Shown here: piece by piece, positions 22,486 to 33,408 of the stretch
How the letters are laid out: every line of letters begins with the position of its first letter
How positions within the stretch are numbered: position 1 is the stretch's first letter
NCBI RefSeq assembly: GCF_963576615.1
Contig: NC_088711.1
Coordinates: 17,392,182-17,456,181 of the forward strand
Source of the DNA: Watersipora subatra
Lineage: Eukaryota; Bryozoa; Gymnolaemata; Cheilostomatida; Watersiporidae
Direction: 5' to 3'
DNA: 64,000 nucleotides
Program-made: the position numbers and the translations under genes
The notes under the pieces: model-generated
What the model was told of the DNA's origin: nothing
What the model saw: the letters and a program-made list of their open reading frames with translations, nothing else
Database searches by the model: none

Positions 22486-24914
22486 CATGCATGGGCAACC
22501 TACGGCCCGTGGGCCAAATCTGACCTGCGAAGGCTTTTCGTTCGGCCCGCGGAGACTTTTGATAAATATAATTTTTATTCTTAAATTTAGAAAGTAAGAA
22601 AGAATGATCTCAAAAATAAAACTTTCCTCAATGACAATAAAACTCCCTCTATGAGAATCTCATCAACCTCTGCATTCATGAGAAATAATCATAAATAGAT
22701 AAAAACCATCCTTTAGCATCCATATCCTGATGTCAACATGACGTTTTGTTAAGTAATTTTCAGCAGTCAAGGACGATTTAGCGCGAAATTTCACTTCTAG
22801 TCGAGATCACAAATTTCTTGAACGCATCCAACCCAAAATATCGTCATCAAAAAAGAGGAAAGTGGATAACTAATCTCAAGTGTTCAAGGAAAAGTGGATC
22901 AATGACTATTTTTTCACACAAATCAAAGAAAAACCAATGTGTTTATTGTTTTCAGAGTCAGTTTCTGTCATGAAAGAATATAATGTGAAAAGACACAACA
23001 TTTCCAAACACTCATCTGTGTACGATAGTTTTCAAGGTGAATGTAGAAAACAAAAAGTCGAAAAACTTATAAAAAAATTGAAAGAGCAGCAGACAATTTT
23101 CGTCAAGAAACGTGATGATGCTGACAATGTTATTCGTGCTAGTTACGTTGTTAGTGAGAAGATCGCAAAACATTCGAAAAATTATTCCGATGGCGATTTT
23201 GTGAAAGAGTGTCTACAAGCAGTAATTGATATTTTGTGTCCAGGTAGAAAAAAAGAAATTGATAATATCAGTTTTTCTCGTAGAACTGTAACAAGACGGA
23301 TTGACGAACTTGCTACCAATATAGAAACAGGCCTATAAGAACTTGCTTCGAAATGTAAGTATTTTTCCTTGGCTATTGATAAAAGTACTGACGTGGCAAA
23401 TATAGCCCAACTTGCAGTTTTTATGCGTAGAGTTGATGCCGATTTCAATATCACAGAAGATATGCTTGGTCTTCAAGCAATGAAAGACACTACTACTGGA
23501 GAGGATATTTTCCAAGAACTGAAAATATTAATGGCTAAATTTAATCTTCATTTTGATAAACTTCATGGTATATCAACAGATCGTGCACCAGCAATGGTTG
23601 GTAGTAAAGTTGGCCTAACTTCTAAAATTAAGACAGAGTTAACTTCTATGAACATGGACACAAAAGATTTTTATGTGTTTCACTGCATAATTCACCAAGA
23701 GAATTTGTGCGCCAAGTCCATCAAATTTGAGCCCATCATGTCTAAAGTAGTTTTGAGTATTAATTTTTATAAAATCTTGAGCATTAAACCACCGCCAGTT
23801 TAAAGAATTCCTTGAAGATATCGAGGCAGAACATGGAGATATGGTTTACTACTGTGAGGTGCGATGGTTGAGCAAAGGAAAAATGTTGAAACGATTTTAT
23901 GATTTGAGGAGGGAAATTTTCACATTTATGAAAATGAAAGGCAGGTCTATCCCTGAATCAAGTGATGATGGCTGTGTACGGGATCTCGCTTTTCTTGTTG
24001 ACTTTACTTCATATCTGAAAGAGTTGAATTCACAACTGCAAGGAAAGGACCAATTTGTTCATCAGTTGTACAGTCATATCAAGACATTTCAAAACAAAAT
24101 TCAACTGGGGGAAAAACAGCTGAGAAGTGGTAATATTTTCCATTTTCCTGCATTGGCAAATCATTGCAAAGCAGACTGTACTTCCTATGCTGATGAGCTT
24201 GTATTAATTCACAAAGAATTCATTAGTAGATCTCAAGATTTCAAATCACAAGAAGCTAATTTATTTTCTCTTTACCATTTGATGTCAGCTCCCGAAGAAT
24301 TGCAGATGGAATTGATTGAACTCCAAGGAAATGAAGACTTAAGATGAGGAATGAGAGATTATTCGCTACTGGAATTTTATAAAAATCTATGTAAAGAAGC
24401 TTTCCCCAGGATCACAGACTTTGCAAGAAAGAAAATGTCACTATTTGGGAGTACTTACATATGTGAGCAACTGTTTACGAAAATGAAACACGCAAAAACA
24501 AGGCTGACAGATAATCACCTTGAAAATAACCTTAGAGTAGCCGCCTCCAGCATTTCACCAAACATTGAGGCACTGATGAAGAAACACCAAGCCTAAATTT
24601 CCCATTAAAATAAGGTTTTGTTACAATTTTTCTCATTTGTAATTATAAGATTAATAAACTGTGTTTCCATAAATTGTTTTTAATAAATATTTTTAGCTTT
24701 TACAATTTTTGTTTCCTTACCCTTTCTATGTAAAGTATATGGCAAATGAATAAAAAAATCAGTAGTTTAATATATGTTTATCTGCATAGTATATATCAAA
24801 TTATAAGTATATATGTATACAAATATTGCAATTCTATAATTAGGACTCCTGGCCTGTGGCCAGTCTTGGAAAACATAATCTGGACCACATGTGAACAAAG
24901 GTTGCCCATGCATG
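22486..24914 (+). mobile_element. hAT-Charlie-type DNA transposon, decayed
   Basis: The left end CATGCATGGGCAACCTACGG runs into 'gcccgtgggccaaatctgac', the familiar Charlie-type subterminal sequence. The right end is the inverse ('aggttgcccatgcatg'). The interior is one transposase gene (next entry). I could not define a clean 8-bp target duplication. Length is 2.43 kb, normal for an autonomous element. Confidence 0.85.
22838..24596 (+). pseudogene. hAT transposase (GTF2IRD2/ZBED-like) pseudogene
   Basis: The frame starts near SSKKRKVD, passes a TAA near 22871, and continues through WINDYFFTQIKEK (BED-type zinc region), VKRHNISKHSS and FVKECLQAV. After a second in-frame TAA (about 23336) it reads SLAIDKSTDVANIAQLAVF, with the first catalytic Asp. 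Then come HGISTDRAPAMVG and FHCIIHQENLCAK. A frameshift near 23750-23800 leads to EVRWLSKGKMLKRF, a TGA lies near 24345, and the C-terminal dimerisation part reads FGSTYICEQLFTKMKHAK and TRLTDNHLENNLRVA. The order and spacing match hAT-Charlie transposases of the GTF2IRD2/EPM2AIP1 type. With three stops and one frameshift it is inactive but recent. Confidence 0.88.
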
Positions 24915-26258
24915 ACGTAAAAGAAACACATTTTTTATTGTTAATTCATATTATTATTGTTCCGTCGGTATTATGTGAATTATGACAATATGCACATCAA
25001 TGGAAAGCTCAGAATGTACTGGATAAGAATATTATGTAAAACTAACTGATTTTTGCTTTATTTGTTTGATTTTGGTACAATATGCCATTTTCGGCATAAA
25101 GCGGTACAAAAATCCAAAACCGAAGATGTTTAAATTTGTGGAGAACGCAACTTAATTTGACATAATTTTAGAACATAGCTCTATATAAAAGTTACTTTCT
25201 GGTGTTTTTAAGTTCCTTTAGAGTATTTCTAGCATCCTGGTATTTGGTATAACACCATAAGCCTAGACTGACCCGATAGGATATAATGAGTGCGCATTAA
25301 ACCGATTTTATTACTAGAATTCACTTTTGGTGGTAGACAGAATATCCAGATATTTTGCTTTTCATTATGTATAATATGCATGGTCTGAGATTATAGGAAA
25401 AGGGAATTTATGCCATAAATAAAAAAGATTATTATCTTTGTATTTATTTTATTTATACTTCTATTTATTTAGTAATTTCTTAAATACAATTAAGAACTTA
25501 CCAGACAGTCCCATTATTATCATCACCACTGTGAGTTTAAATGTGCAAAGAGGAGGGGGCTGTAGAACCCATCATGTGTTTAACTTCAATGTGAGGCTGA
25601 TTCTAAAAACAAGAATAGATAAATGTAGAGAGCAGTCTCGCTATGGAACTTTTGTAGTACAACAATTTAAACAAAACAGCAGCTAATTTTGTGTAAATCA
25701 AGGCTTAAACTACATGTCTGCCTGATAAAGCTTTAAAAAGTTTAATTTTGCGCTGGTAACGGGCAGCAGTGCTGGTATTCAGCCTTCCTGCTGCAGTCCT
25801 GATCTTTCAACACGATATATGATCCATGGATATAAAAGGCTGTCGTGGGAGATTGATGCTTACATGGTCAAACAATATGAATATGTAATTGAACTATGCA
25901 ATAAATGATATTTTTTGATGGCTTAGTAAACAAATGATTAACGGATAGCTGTATTTGTGGTAATTATAATCATTAAGTATCTTTCTATATATGCTTATTA
26001 CTGTAGCTGCACAAATTTAGCGCTCCAAAGGGTTTCATCACACAAGTTAGTCATTGCGAGCATTGAACTATTATGCGTCATTAGAGAGCCATTGCTATTT
26101 TTTGCCATATAATCTACTACCATATTTTAATCTTATTAGAAACATATCTTAGAACTTAAACCTTTTTGTAGGCTTGTTAGATTGTACCATCCATACAATT
26201 GTTTATGAAAACGAATTTTAAAAGCTGACTTTACCAATGCAACAAAATGATTCTTCAG
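24915..26258. other. Region without a recognisable gene
   Basis: AT-rich sequence between the hAT element and the exon at 26259. No transposon ends, tandem array or coding frame can be supported. It may be intron or 5' flank of the unrecognised gene that follows. Confidence 0.35.
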
Positions 26259-27167
26259 GCTGATGCTAATGCGTATGCTTTCTCTAGATGCTACAGTTGG
26301 TCTGCAACGGATATTAGACAGGCATGCTTTAAAAATGGCTGCTAAGAGGTCAGAGAGTCAACAATTACCATCCAGCAAAGAAGTTCTTTCGAGACGCCTT
26401 AGCAGTCTTTTTGGTAAGCCTTTTTGCCTGAATAATGTCTTATTACGCTGAAAAGTGCTGCTTGTGGTTGTTTTTTTTCAATGTTGCAAACTTCATGCTC
26501 TTTTTGGCCTGCTAGGGGTTGTCAGCACAAATGGTCTTCTTTCTGGTATAGAATTTATCGTAACCATTTGCTCATGAGATCTGGCACAGGAGCAATTGTG
26601 GTTGAACACCCTTCTGCAGTGGTTCCTGTGTGATTCAAACCTACTTGACCTATTTGACCTACCTATTTGACCTACCTATTTGACCTACTGATTATAAGTC
26701 AGCACTTCAACACAGCTGCTCCTTTTTCTTTTGCATGTATTTGCTTATGTTATTATCGAGAGCATCTCACTGCCTCCATTATCACCTCTAGCTCTTCCGA
26801 ATAATTTATATGGTTATAGATCTTATTCCATCTCGAGCCTATCTGTTTGTGAAGTTGACCTCCTCACAATACACACCAGTTATGTGAAAGTGCAATTTAG
26901 GAAGCACTAGACTAAACATCTTGAAATGTTTTAGGGAAACAGCAGTTCAGTTCAGCATTGAAGCGAACAACCAGTTCTCAGCTGCTGCTTGACCCTACTC
27001 TGCAAAGTCTCAGCTCTTTGTCTGTAAAGTCTCCAGCCTTTTCACTCAGTGAGAAGGCCTTGAGTGTGTTCAAAGCACCCAAAGACCCAAATACATCCTC
27101 GGTATCAAAATTGTGCATGCGGAGTTCTTGTGAAACAATCTTCATTTCCTTGTGCTTTTTTGTGTAG
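26259..27167 (+). CDS. Two exons of an unrecognised gene
   Basis: Exon 26259-26413 (acceptor ttcttcag, donor gtaagc) joins in phase to 26935-27167 (acceptor ttttag, stop TAG). The encoded part is Ser/Leu-rich: LQRILDRHALKMAAKRSES, VLSRRLSSLFGKQQFSSALK, LLLDPTLQSLSSLSVKSPAF and KAPKDPNTSSV. It looks like a low-complexity, probably regulatory, region and I do not recognise a domain. The exon may end earlier at a donor after PNTSS and continue to the exons at 33409-38391; if so the 4.8 kb Kolobok-like element sits in the intron between them. Confidence 0.5.
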
Positions 27168-27299
27168 TTAAACACTGCAAGGTAATAGTTGTGTTGTTTA
27201 TTTATGTAAGTTAGAGCTTGTACATATATATACAAGCTCTAAGATATATATATATCTCAGTGTCTGTTGTCTGTCGTTTGTGTGTTTAGTTATAACGAT

Positions 27300-27400
27300 T
27301 AAAATCTAGGAACAAAACCTGCTTCGCATTGGTATTGAACTCAGAAACACTCATTCTGCAAACAGGCGTGTTATCCAATACGCTATGTCCCTGCCATACT
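27300..27400 (-). repeat. tRNA-related SINE candidate
   Basis: On the minus strand 'tagcgtattggataacacg' resembles an A box and 'gagttcaatacc' a B box, about 30 bp apart, followed by an AT-rich tail. This is the layout of tRNA-derived SINEs. It is too diverged for a functional tRNA. Confidence 0.4.
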
Positions 27401-27971
27401 ATTGTATAATTGTTCACATACTTATTACAACTGCCAACTTTTAATTCAGATTGATTAAAATAGTACGCTTGAAGCTTTAGCTAGCATGCTTGAAGATCAT
27501 GATTGCGTGAGAGATCATGATGCAATATTTTTCTTAACGCGCTTATTATAATAAAGATTTAGGCTATCTTAAAGGTTGACTTGCAACAAAATTCACATTA
27601 CAGTTATTTGGTATCAAAAGATTCGCCATGTCTCACTCTGTTGTGTGGTAGGTGCCAAATATGTGGGAATGTGATTAAAAGCTCTTAAAAGCTCAAAAAC
27701 AAAAAGCCGCCGTAGATTGGAATCTCTTTATTTCGATGACGTATCCGCGCCGTTTGGTTATTGTCTTGTCACGTGGTGTTCTGGCATGAATTGAAAGGCC
27801 AATAAAAAGCTCAATATCAAACTTATCGTAGCAATAGTTTATGACAAACACTTCGGGTTTTACCGAAGACCCCGTATCAAATATAGATGCTCACTACTTT
27901 ACAGTTTCAGCTTGGCTATTTCGTCCGGCTATTCAACATACGTGTACATGTCCGAGTTGCGATCATAAAAT

Positions 27972-28898
27972 ATGTCAAATTCTGAAGAGTTAAGACCCTG
28001 GCGTTTGTAGCCTGACGCTCTATCTGAAGAAGATACTCAACAGAATCAAACCTCCCAGCAAGTAAGCACCGCCACTAGCCAGCTCTTATGTGCCAAGCTA
28101 GCTAGTAGTAATAGTTTTAGCTTGAGAGTGATAGAACGAATATAATTATATATATATGATTTTAATGATGATAATTATCGCTTCAATAGTGCGAAAAAAT
28201 AATTACAGATTTTTCTCGAATGACAACATTAACAATTTTAATACTTAAATCTAGTGCTGCACTGATATACTGTTGGATAACATCGACCTGATGTATTAGC
28301 TATGGTTGCATAGACATATCTGTTCATTTCTTTAGGAGCTAATACCACCGGCTACAGAGTGGTGTGTCTGCAAGCGCTGTCAAGACATTCCATCTCTTCC
28401 TGAATGTTTGTGCTGCCATGATGCTGAGTTTGCGCATCGTCTCCATGACCGCGGGGAGCATGAATGCCTGTGTATGCATCCTGGTGTGGACGAACTTGTG
28501 GCGCCCACCCCTTGAGTTGGGGTGGAATAATTACCTGCGATATCATAGTGAGTTGGATTTTCATTTAATGCCAATAACACCAAAGCTATGCTAATGTGTC
28601 ATGCATTATCTACAATTCTTGTGTTACACATTTAATGCATCGGTTGAACACACATATTCTGAACTAGTGGAACACAAGGAGAATTGTTATATTTGGCTTG
28701 TACACTTACTACAGTAGAGAGTGTATTAGTTTTACGATTTTATTATATAAAGATGAGATTATTTTGATGATCAGCAATTATTGTTTTTCAATAATTGTTT
28801 TGGTAGATAATCTATTCCCATTTGGAGAGCCATCGCCAAATGCTCGGAAAAGGTTGTGTGCATACCGCAATCTTGTGTTTTGGTTTATGCCGCAAATC
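27972..28898 (+). pseudogene. P2X7 intracellular-domain-like protein gene in the transposon, broken
   Basis: Exon 27972-28061 begins MSNSEELRPW, the usual acidic start of this protein class, but has an in-frame TAG at codon 13. Exon 28336-28515 reads EWCVCKRCQDIPSLPECLCC, then HECLCMHPG, the Cys-rich core resembling the zinc-binding ballast domain at the C terminus of the P2X7 receptor, and ends in TGA. A third piece near 28805-28898 reads RKRLCAYRNLVFWFMPQ. The expected continuation (GERRPLPACLVSKIRALFPP) is present only on the opposite strand (28900-29051), so the 3' end has been inverted. It is a free-standing domain protein, not a channel. Confidence 0.72.
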
Positions 28899-29051
28899 TT
28901 GTTTGCAAGTCTGCAAACTCTTCTTCATCATCCGTTGGTGGGAAAAGAGCCCGAATCTTAGACACCAAGCAGGCAGGTAGAGGCCGTCGCTCACCGCGAC
29001 GAATTTGCGGCATAAGCCAAAACACAAGCTTGCGGTATGCACACAACCTTT
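28849..29051. repeat. Inverted repeat with inverted loop inside the transposon
   Basis: Arms 28849-28897 and 29003-29051 are reverse complements with about two mismatches in 49 bp; the loop is 105 bp. Both arms encode AYR(N/K)LVFW(F/L)MPQ, each on its own strand. The loop encodes the rest of the P2X7-like C terminus only when read leftward. Confidence 0.85.
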
Positions 29052-30403
29052 GTAACAACATCCGTTGTAATGGACCTCACTCTCAGGCCGTGGGAAATTA
29101 GATCGGACTGGCATCGCTTCAAGCCTTCCAGCTCCATGGCGTTAGAGCTTGTGGTCTCTGTTGACTGCAAAGTAAAAAAGTTACGACCAACAATCACTTT
29201 CACATTATTTGAATGAATTATTTAGCTAGATCAGCAACTTCATGTTTATGTATTAATAACTACTAGAAAATTTGGGTTTTTGTCAGGCTGTGAAATAAAA
29301 ACTGTCAAAGTTTTACCTTGACAAGATGGCTGCTGACTATTAAACCGCAGCTCTGATCCATCATAGTGTAGGCCCCGTATAGTGCGCAATGCCCCGGACT
29401 ATCACATCTACTGTCACCTGCCAAATCAAGCTCCCAATCCATTGCTGCCATCAGTCCCTCGTTATGCAGGGTGTACTGCTCAGCAATACACTGTAAAATA
29501 TTGTAAAACTTCATACAAGATTAATTTGTATCATTATCATTAGTCTAAGAATGTAGAATCCTCTTCCCCCTTTTTGTGTTGTATTATGATGAAGAATCAG
29601 AATTTCCAATTATAATATATTTCGCTTGAAGGATGACATATTTTCATTTCAAGAAAAAAATTGTTTCTAAATGTCGTTATTCAGTTAGTGTGCCTAGCTT
29701 TTACTCACATTCTCCAAGTTTATGGGTAAATGTTAACACTCACACCATGTAAGTATTCTCTTTGTTGGTAGAGGCAAATGCTGTGGCTTGGTATCGCGAT
29801 GTTCAGGAGTGACAGAAAACAGGGGTTCTGCATAAGGCATCCGCCAGAAAAGAGTGATGCAGCTGCCAGCAGAGGGTTGATGACGTGAGCTCTGTTCACC
29901 CTGGCAGTTGTTTCCCAAGTGTACGATTGGTGACAGGAGGCACATGTAACCTTGAACTCTACCCATCCGCCTTCTTGCACCATCGTGAATGAGCAGGGGA
30001 GGGCGCAGGCGTGACAGTGAAATAGTTGCTGGAGTGCTGTCACACTTACTATTATTTTTTCCTCTTTGAAGCAGGATACGGGTCTGAAATCACAACACAA
30101 TAGTTGACTTGCAATAAGATTTGTACAACATCATTTCCTGTTATTATATCATATTTGCTTGATCAGAAAAAGAATAAATATATAGCCATGCAATCATGAC
30201 ACAGATTTTACAAAACCTTATCAGAATCCATGATATTGTAAACATAACAATGTGAGCAATAACTCTATGGATATTCTTTATATTTTGTCAAGTTTAGTTA
30301 AGTTCAGCTCTATCTTACATGCAATTGGAGAGTGTTTGACGCTGGCCAACATAGCACTCAAACTCTTCCCAGTCTTCAGTGGTTGGCACAAACTCTTCAT
30401 AAT
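29052..30403 (-). pseudogene. Kolobok-type transposase, C-terminal half missing
   Basis: Exons on the minus strand are 30403-30319, 30083-29746, 29490-29317 and 29164-29052; the first three join in phase. The protein shows a treble-clef-like CHACALPC...CASCHQSYTW pair, then INPLLAAASLFSGGC, then LAGDSRCDSPGHCALYGAY and SSNAMELEGLKR, then LRVRSITTD. The acidic residues in DSRCDSPG and ITTD are the likely catalytic pair. This order is typical of a large family of uncharacterised transposase-like proteins of aquatic animals that I associate with Kolobok. Directly after ITTD the frame runs into the inverted P2X7-like arm, and the expected His/Glu-bearing C-terminal half is absent. The element therefore cannot encode a working transposase. 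Confidence 0.75.
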
Positions 30404-32383
30404 CTGATACTAATAATAATCATCTAATAATACTAATATGCTATTAACGATGATACCAGAAAATGACAATAAATATTTCATATAACATATCTATAAGTGA
30501 GTGGGGTTAAGAAATTTGGCGAAATTAATCGTGAAACTTATAACATTATTTTATCAATTATAGATTAATATATTACGTTTTACAGATAGATATGCAGTAT
30601 GAATTAGTTTTGTTATTATAATGAGAATAATACACGTAATTAAAAAGATAAAATACTAATAATATCATATTACAATTATATGACATTAATATTGTAATAT
30701 TAAATATAGATTAATACAGTAGTATTAGGAGAATACTAGAAAATAATCCGAGTTACTACTACTAATGTACAAGTGGTTTGTAAAACAAATTACTCACGTG
30801 CTTTGGTGGAATGTAGAGTATGCAAACAGGTTAGAAAACATGTCGTCTTTGAAATGGCGAAAACAAAGGTAAGAGTGTTGTAGCTTATTTTGTTGTAAAT
30901 GAGCTATCTACCTTCAGTATTAGTATGAGTCCAAATCTCCTTATATATGAATAGTCTTCACTTCAGTTGTGTTTGTCGTTAGGTGCAGAGGGCTCTGGTT
31001 AGCTGGTGCTATAGTGTTATTCACCGTCTATGTGAGTGTCAATGCCGATAGGTGGGAGGTAGTCTAGTGATGGTCAGGTTACGGTTCTACAACAAGGCTA
31101 ATCCAATGCTATAGTTCATGTAACGATGCGTCATATATACGCTACTGTACGTACACCTCCAACCAACCCTCTAAAGACTGAGTTGGGGTTAGAATAGCAG
31201 TCTAGACGTAAGATATTATGATGCAATATACATGTTGATCGATCAACTATTAGTATACAATTAAATGATGTTGCTTCCTTAGTTGCTAGACATGGAATGA
31301 ATATAACTATAAAGCTACTTCTATATAAATGGATAGACTGAATAGGAGTTGTGTTCCTACTATAGTGTTGCTATGGATTGAGTAAATAATTCCCAACTCC
31401 ACAATACACTGGTAAGAATATTGTACACGTATGCAGCATGTAAGCAATGGTTGTTGATGCATACTTGTTTCCGTTAGTGGGAGATAATATATGCTGTAGG
31501 AATGTATTGTAACTGCTAAGTTTCCTACCTATTAACTAATATCTTGACATTTACGTTTGTGGGAACATTGCTAATATACAGCTATTTCAAAAACATGATT
31601 TTTAGCTATAACAAGAGTAAGCAGGCGAATAAATAAAGTTTGTCACATCCAGCTTCACCCAGTTGCTCCACGCCCGGTGAAGGTCTGGTCTTTTCTCTGC
31701 TCTTGGCTAAGAAACAAGGTGCTTCTCAGCTTGCCAGCTGCACAAACACGATGTGGCGCATTAGAGATTATGACGAATTGAAATTAACAAGTTTAATACG
31801 AGAAAGCTTATCTGTTATTTGCGATAGATCAAACTTGAACTGAAACTAACATTATCTGATCATGTGACTTACAATTCCCGCCATATGGCGCAAGCAACTT
31901 CTACAGCATTTTTCGACCATCATAGCGGACCAAAAGGCTCATCATTTTTATCAGAGGATGATATGCAATCGTTCAAACTAAGTTTAAAAAATTAAACATA
32001 TTTTTATGCTATGTTTTGAGATATCAGTGCTCAAAGTTGCAGCATTACGATGCCGATAAAATAGACGCGTAAGAACAATAGACATGGTTTTTATCACAAG
32101 CGTGAAGTATATTTGTGAAAATAGTTCGACGAATAAGGATGCATGAAAGTGTAAAGATAAACCATCTGGCACACATACGTCACATTTTAGCCGTTTTGGA
32201 AAACGAATCCAAACTAGGGCGGTCTCGTTTCGCTGCGATTTTCTGTTCGTTTTTGAGCTTTTAAGAGCTTTTAATCACATTCCCACATATTTGGCACCTA
32301 CTACACAACAGAGTAAGACATGGCGAATCTTTTGATACCAAATATCTGTAATGTGAATTTTGTTGCAAGTCAACCTTTAAGTT

Positions 32384-32489
32384 ACTTGAATTCATTGGGC
32401 AAAAATGCCTAGTTAATGGCAACTGCATTACCTGCCACTGTTTATAAGTGGTGTTGTTATTACCTGTGCAATGCCGGGCATTTAGCTAG
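32384..32489 (+). mobile_element. Possible Helitron 3' end
   Basis: Sequence 'acctgtgcaatgccgggca' followed by 'tttagctag' and then T resembles the Helitron 3' terminus (short GC hairpin, then CTAG, inserted before T). It is a decayed version of the clear one at 48090-48126. No 5' TC end could be placed. Confidence 0.4.
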
Positions 32490-32759
32490 TACACGTATAT
32501 ATGTTTTAGTAATAATTGTACTTAGCTTAGTTAACTTTTATTAAGCCTTCCACCTCATTTATTTATGGGCAACAGAGATTTATTCTTATGAAGAGATGTG
32601 TTGTTATGTCATTATTGGTTTTTGTTAGTTTTGACTATACTGGCCGGAAATCTCCGGTCATGTCTTTTATGAGACCAACGCTGAATTTAAATTTTCTTAT
32701 TCAAGCCTTTTGAGAATTTGGTTTCATCACTGCTCGAATGGAGGTGAAACTATCATACA

Positions 32760-32940
32760 AAATGGTTTTGCTAGTAGGAGGTACCGTTGTATATGAGGAG
32801 AAAGTTAGTAGATAGTAGTAGCTACTTTTGTATAAGTACTGAAGAAAGTTGCTAGATAGTACATGTAGTAGGTACCGGTGTGTAATGGAGAATGTTATAT
32901 ATAGTAGTAGGTGTCATTGTATACTGGAGAGGGTTAAAAG
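32760..32940. repeat. Degenerate tandem repeat of about 60 bp, three copies
   Basis: Three diverged units with 'gtagtaggtaccgttgtata' and 'ggagaaagttagtagatag' variants. They are older than the other arrays in the window. No gene lies here. Confidence 0.5.
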
Positions 32941-33408
32941 ATAGTTTGGAAGAGCTGGATTGGCATGGCTGCTTAGCTTTAAAATTACAGGATGGGAGAA
33001 TCAAAGTTCATATCTACTTGCACATCTTCATCTCCAGTAAAAATATGATAGTTATCATATTTTTACTCAACTTTAAATTTTTTGCCTTTAATTGTCAATT
33101 TTGTAACAAGTGACCTTATTTTGTTTGTTTTAGACTGTGTCTAGATTGCTGAAAATCTACCATTTGCTTGTGATTGCTATCTACATTGGCATCTGGAAGG
33201 TTAAGGTAGGTCGGTAGAGGCGCTTACATCAGCGGCATACTCTTCTGCTATTCAATGTTGTCTCATACCCTTAATGCAACATTAGATTTGCCATACCTGA
33301 TCGGTGTATGATTCCATCATCTTGAAAGTGAGGTTAAGATGTATATCGGGGTGATTACTCAAACGAAACCTGTACTTGTCCATTCTTATGCTGCCTCTTT
33401 TCCTACAG

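Larger units (their letters stand above)
27573..32377. mobile_element. Kolobok-like DNA transposon, 4.8 kb, degenerate autonomous copy
   Basis: Perfect TTAA duplications (27569-27572 and 32378-32381) flank inverted ends AGGTTGACTTGCAAC. The outer 335 bp on the left (to about 27908) and 525 bp on the right (from about 31850) match the left and right halves of the 0.9 kb MITE. About 3.94 kb of unique sequence replaces only a few tens of bases of the MITE middle. That interior holds a rightward P2X7-domain gene and a leftward transposase gene, both broken. TTAA target sites with purine-starting ends, rather than CCY ends, point to Kolobok rather than piggyBac; this assignment is inferred. The right 1.4 kb (30.4-31.85 kb) shows no coding frame I can support. 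Confidence 0.82.

Noticed and set aside
27573..32377. piggyBac element, because of the TTAA target site
   Set aside because: The ends start AGG rather than CCY, and the transposase motifs are not those of piggyBac.
33132..33210. Exon reading TVSRLLKIYHLLVIAIYIG
   Set aside because: Acceptor and donor look reasonable, but the phase does not fit the next exon (33409) in its coiled-coil frame.
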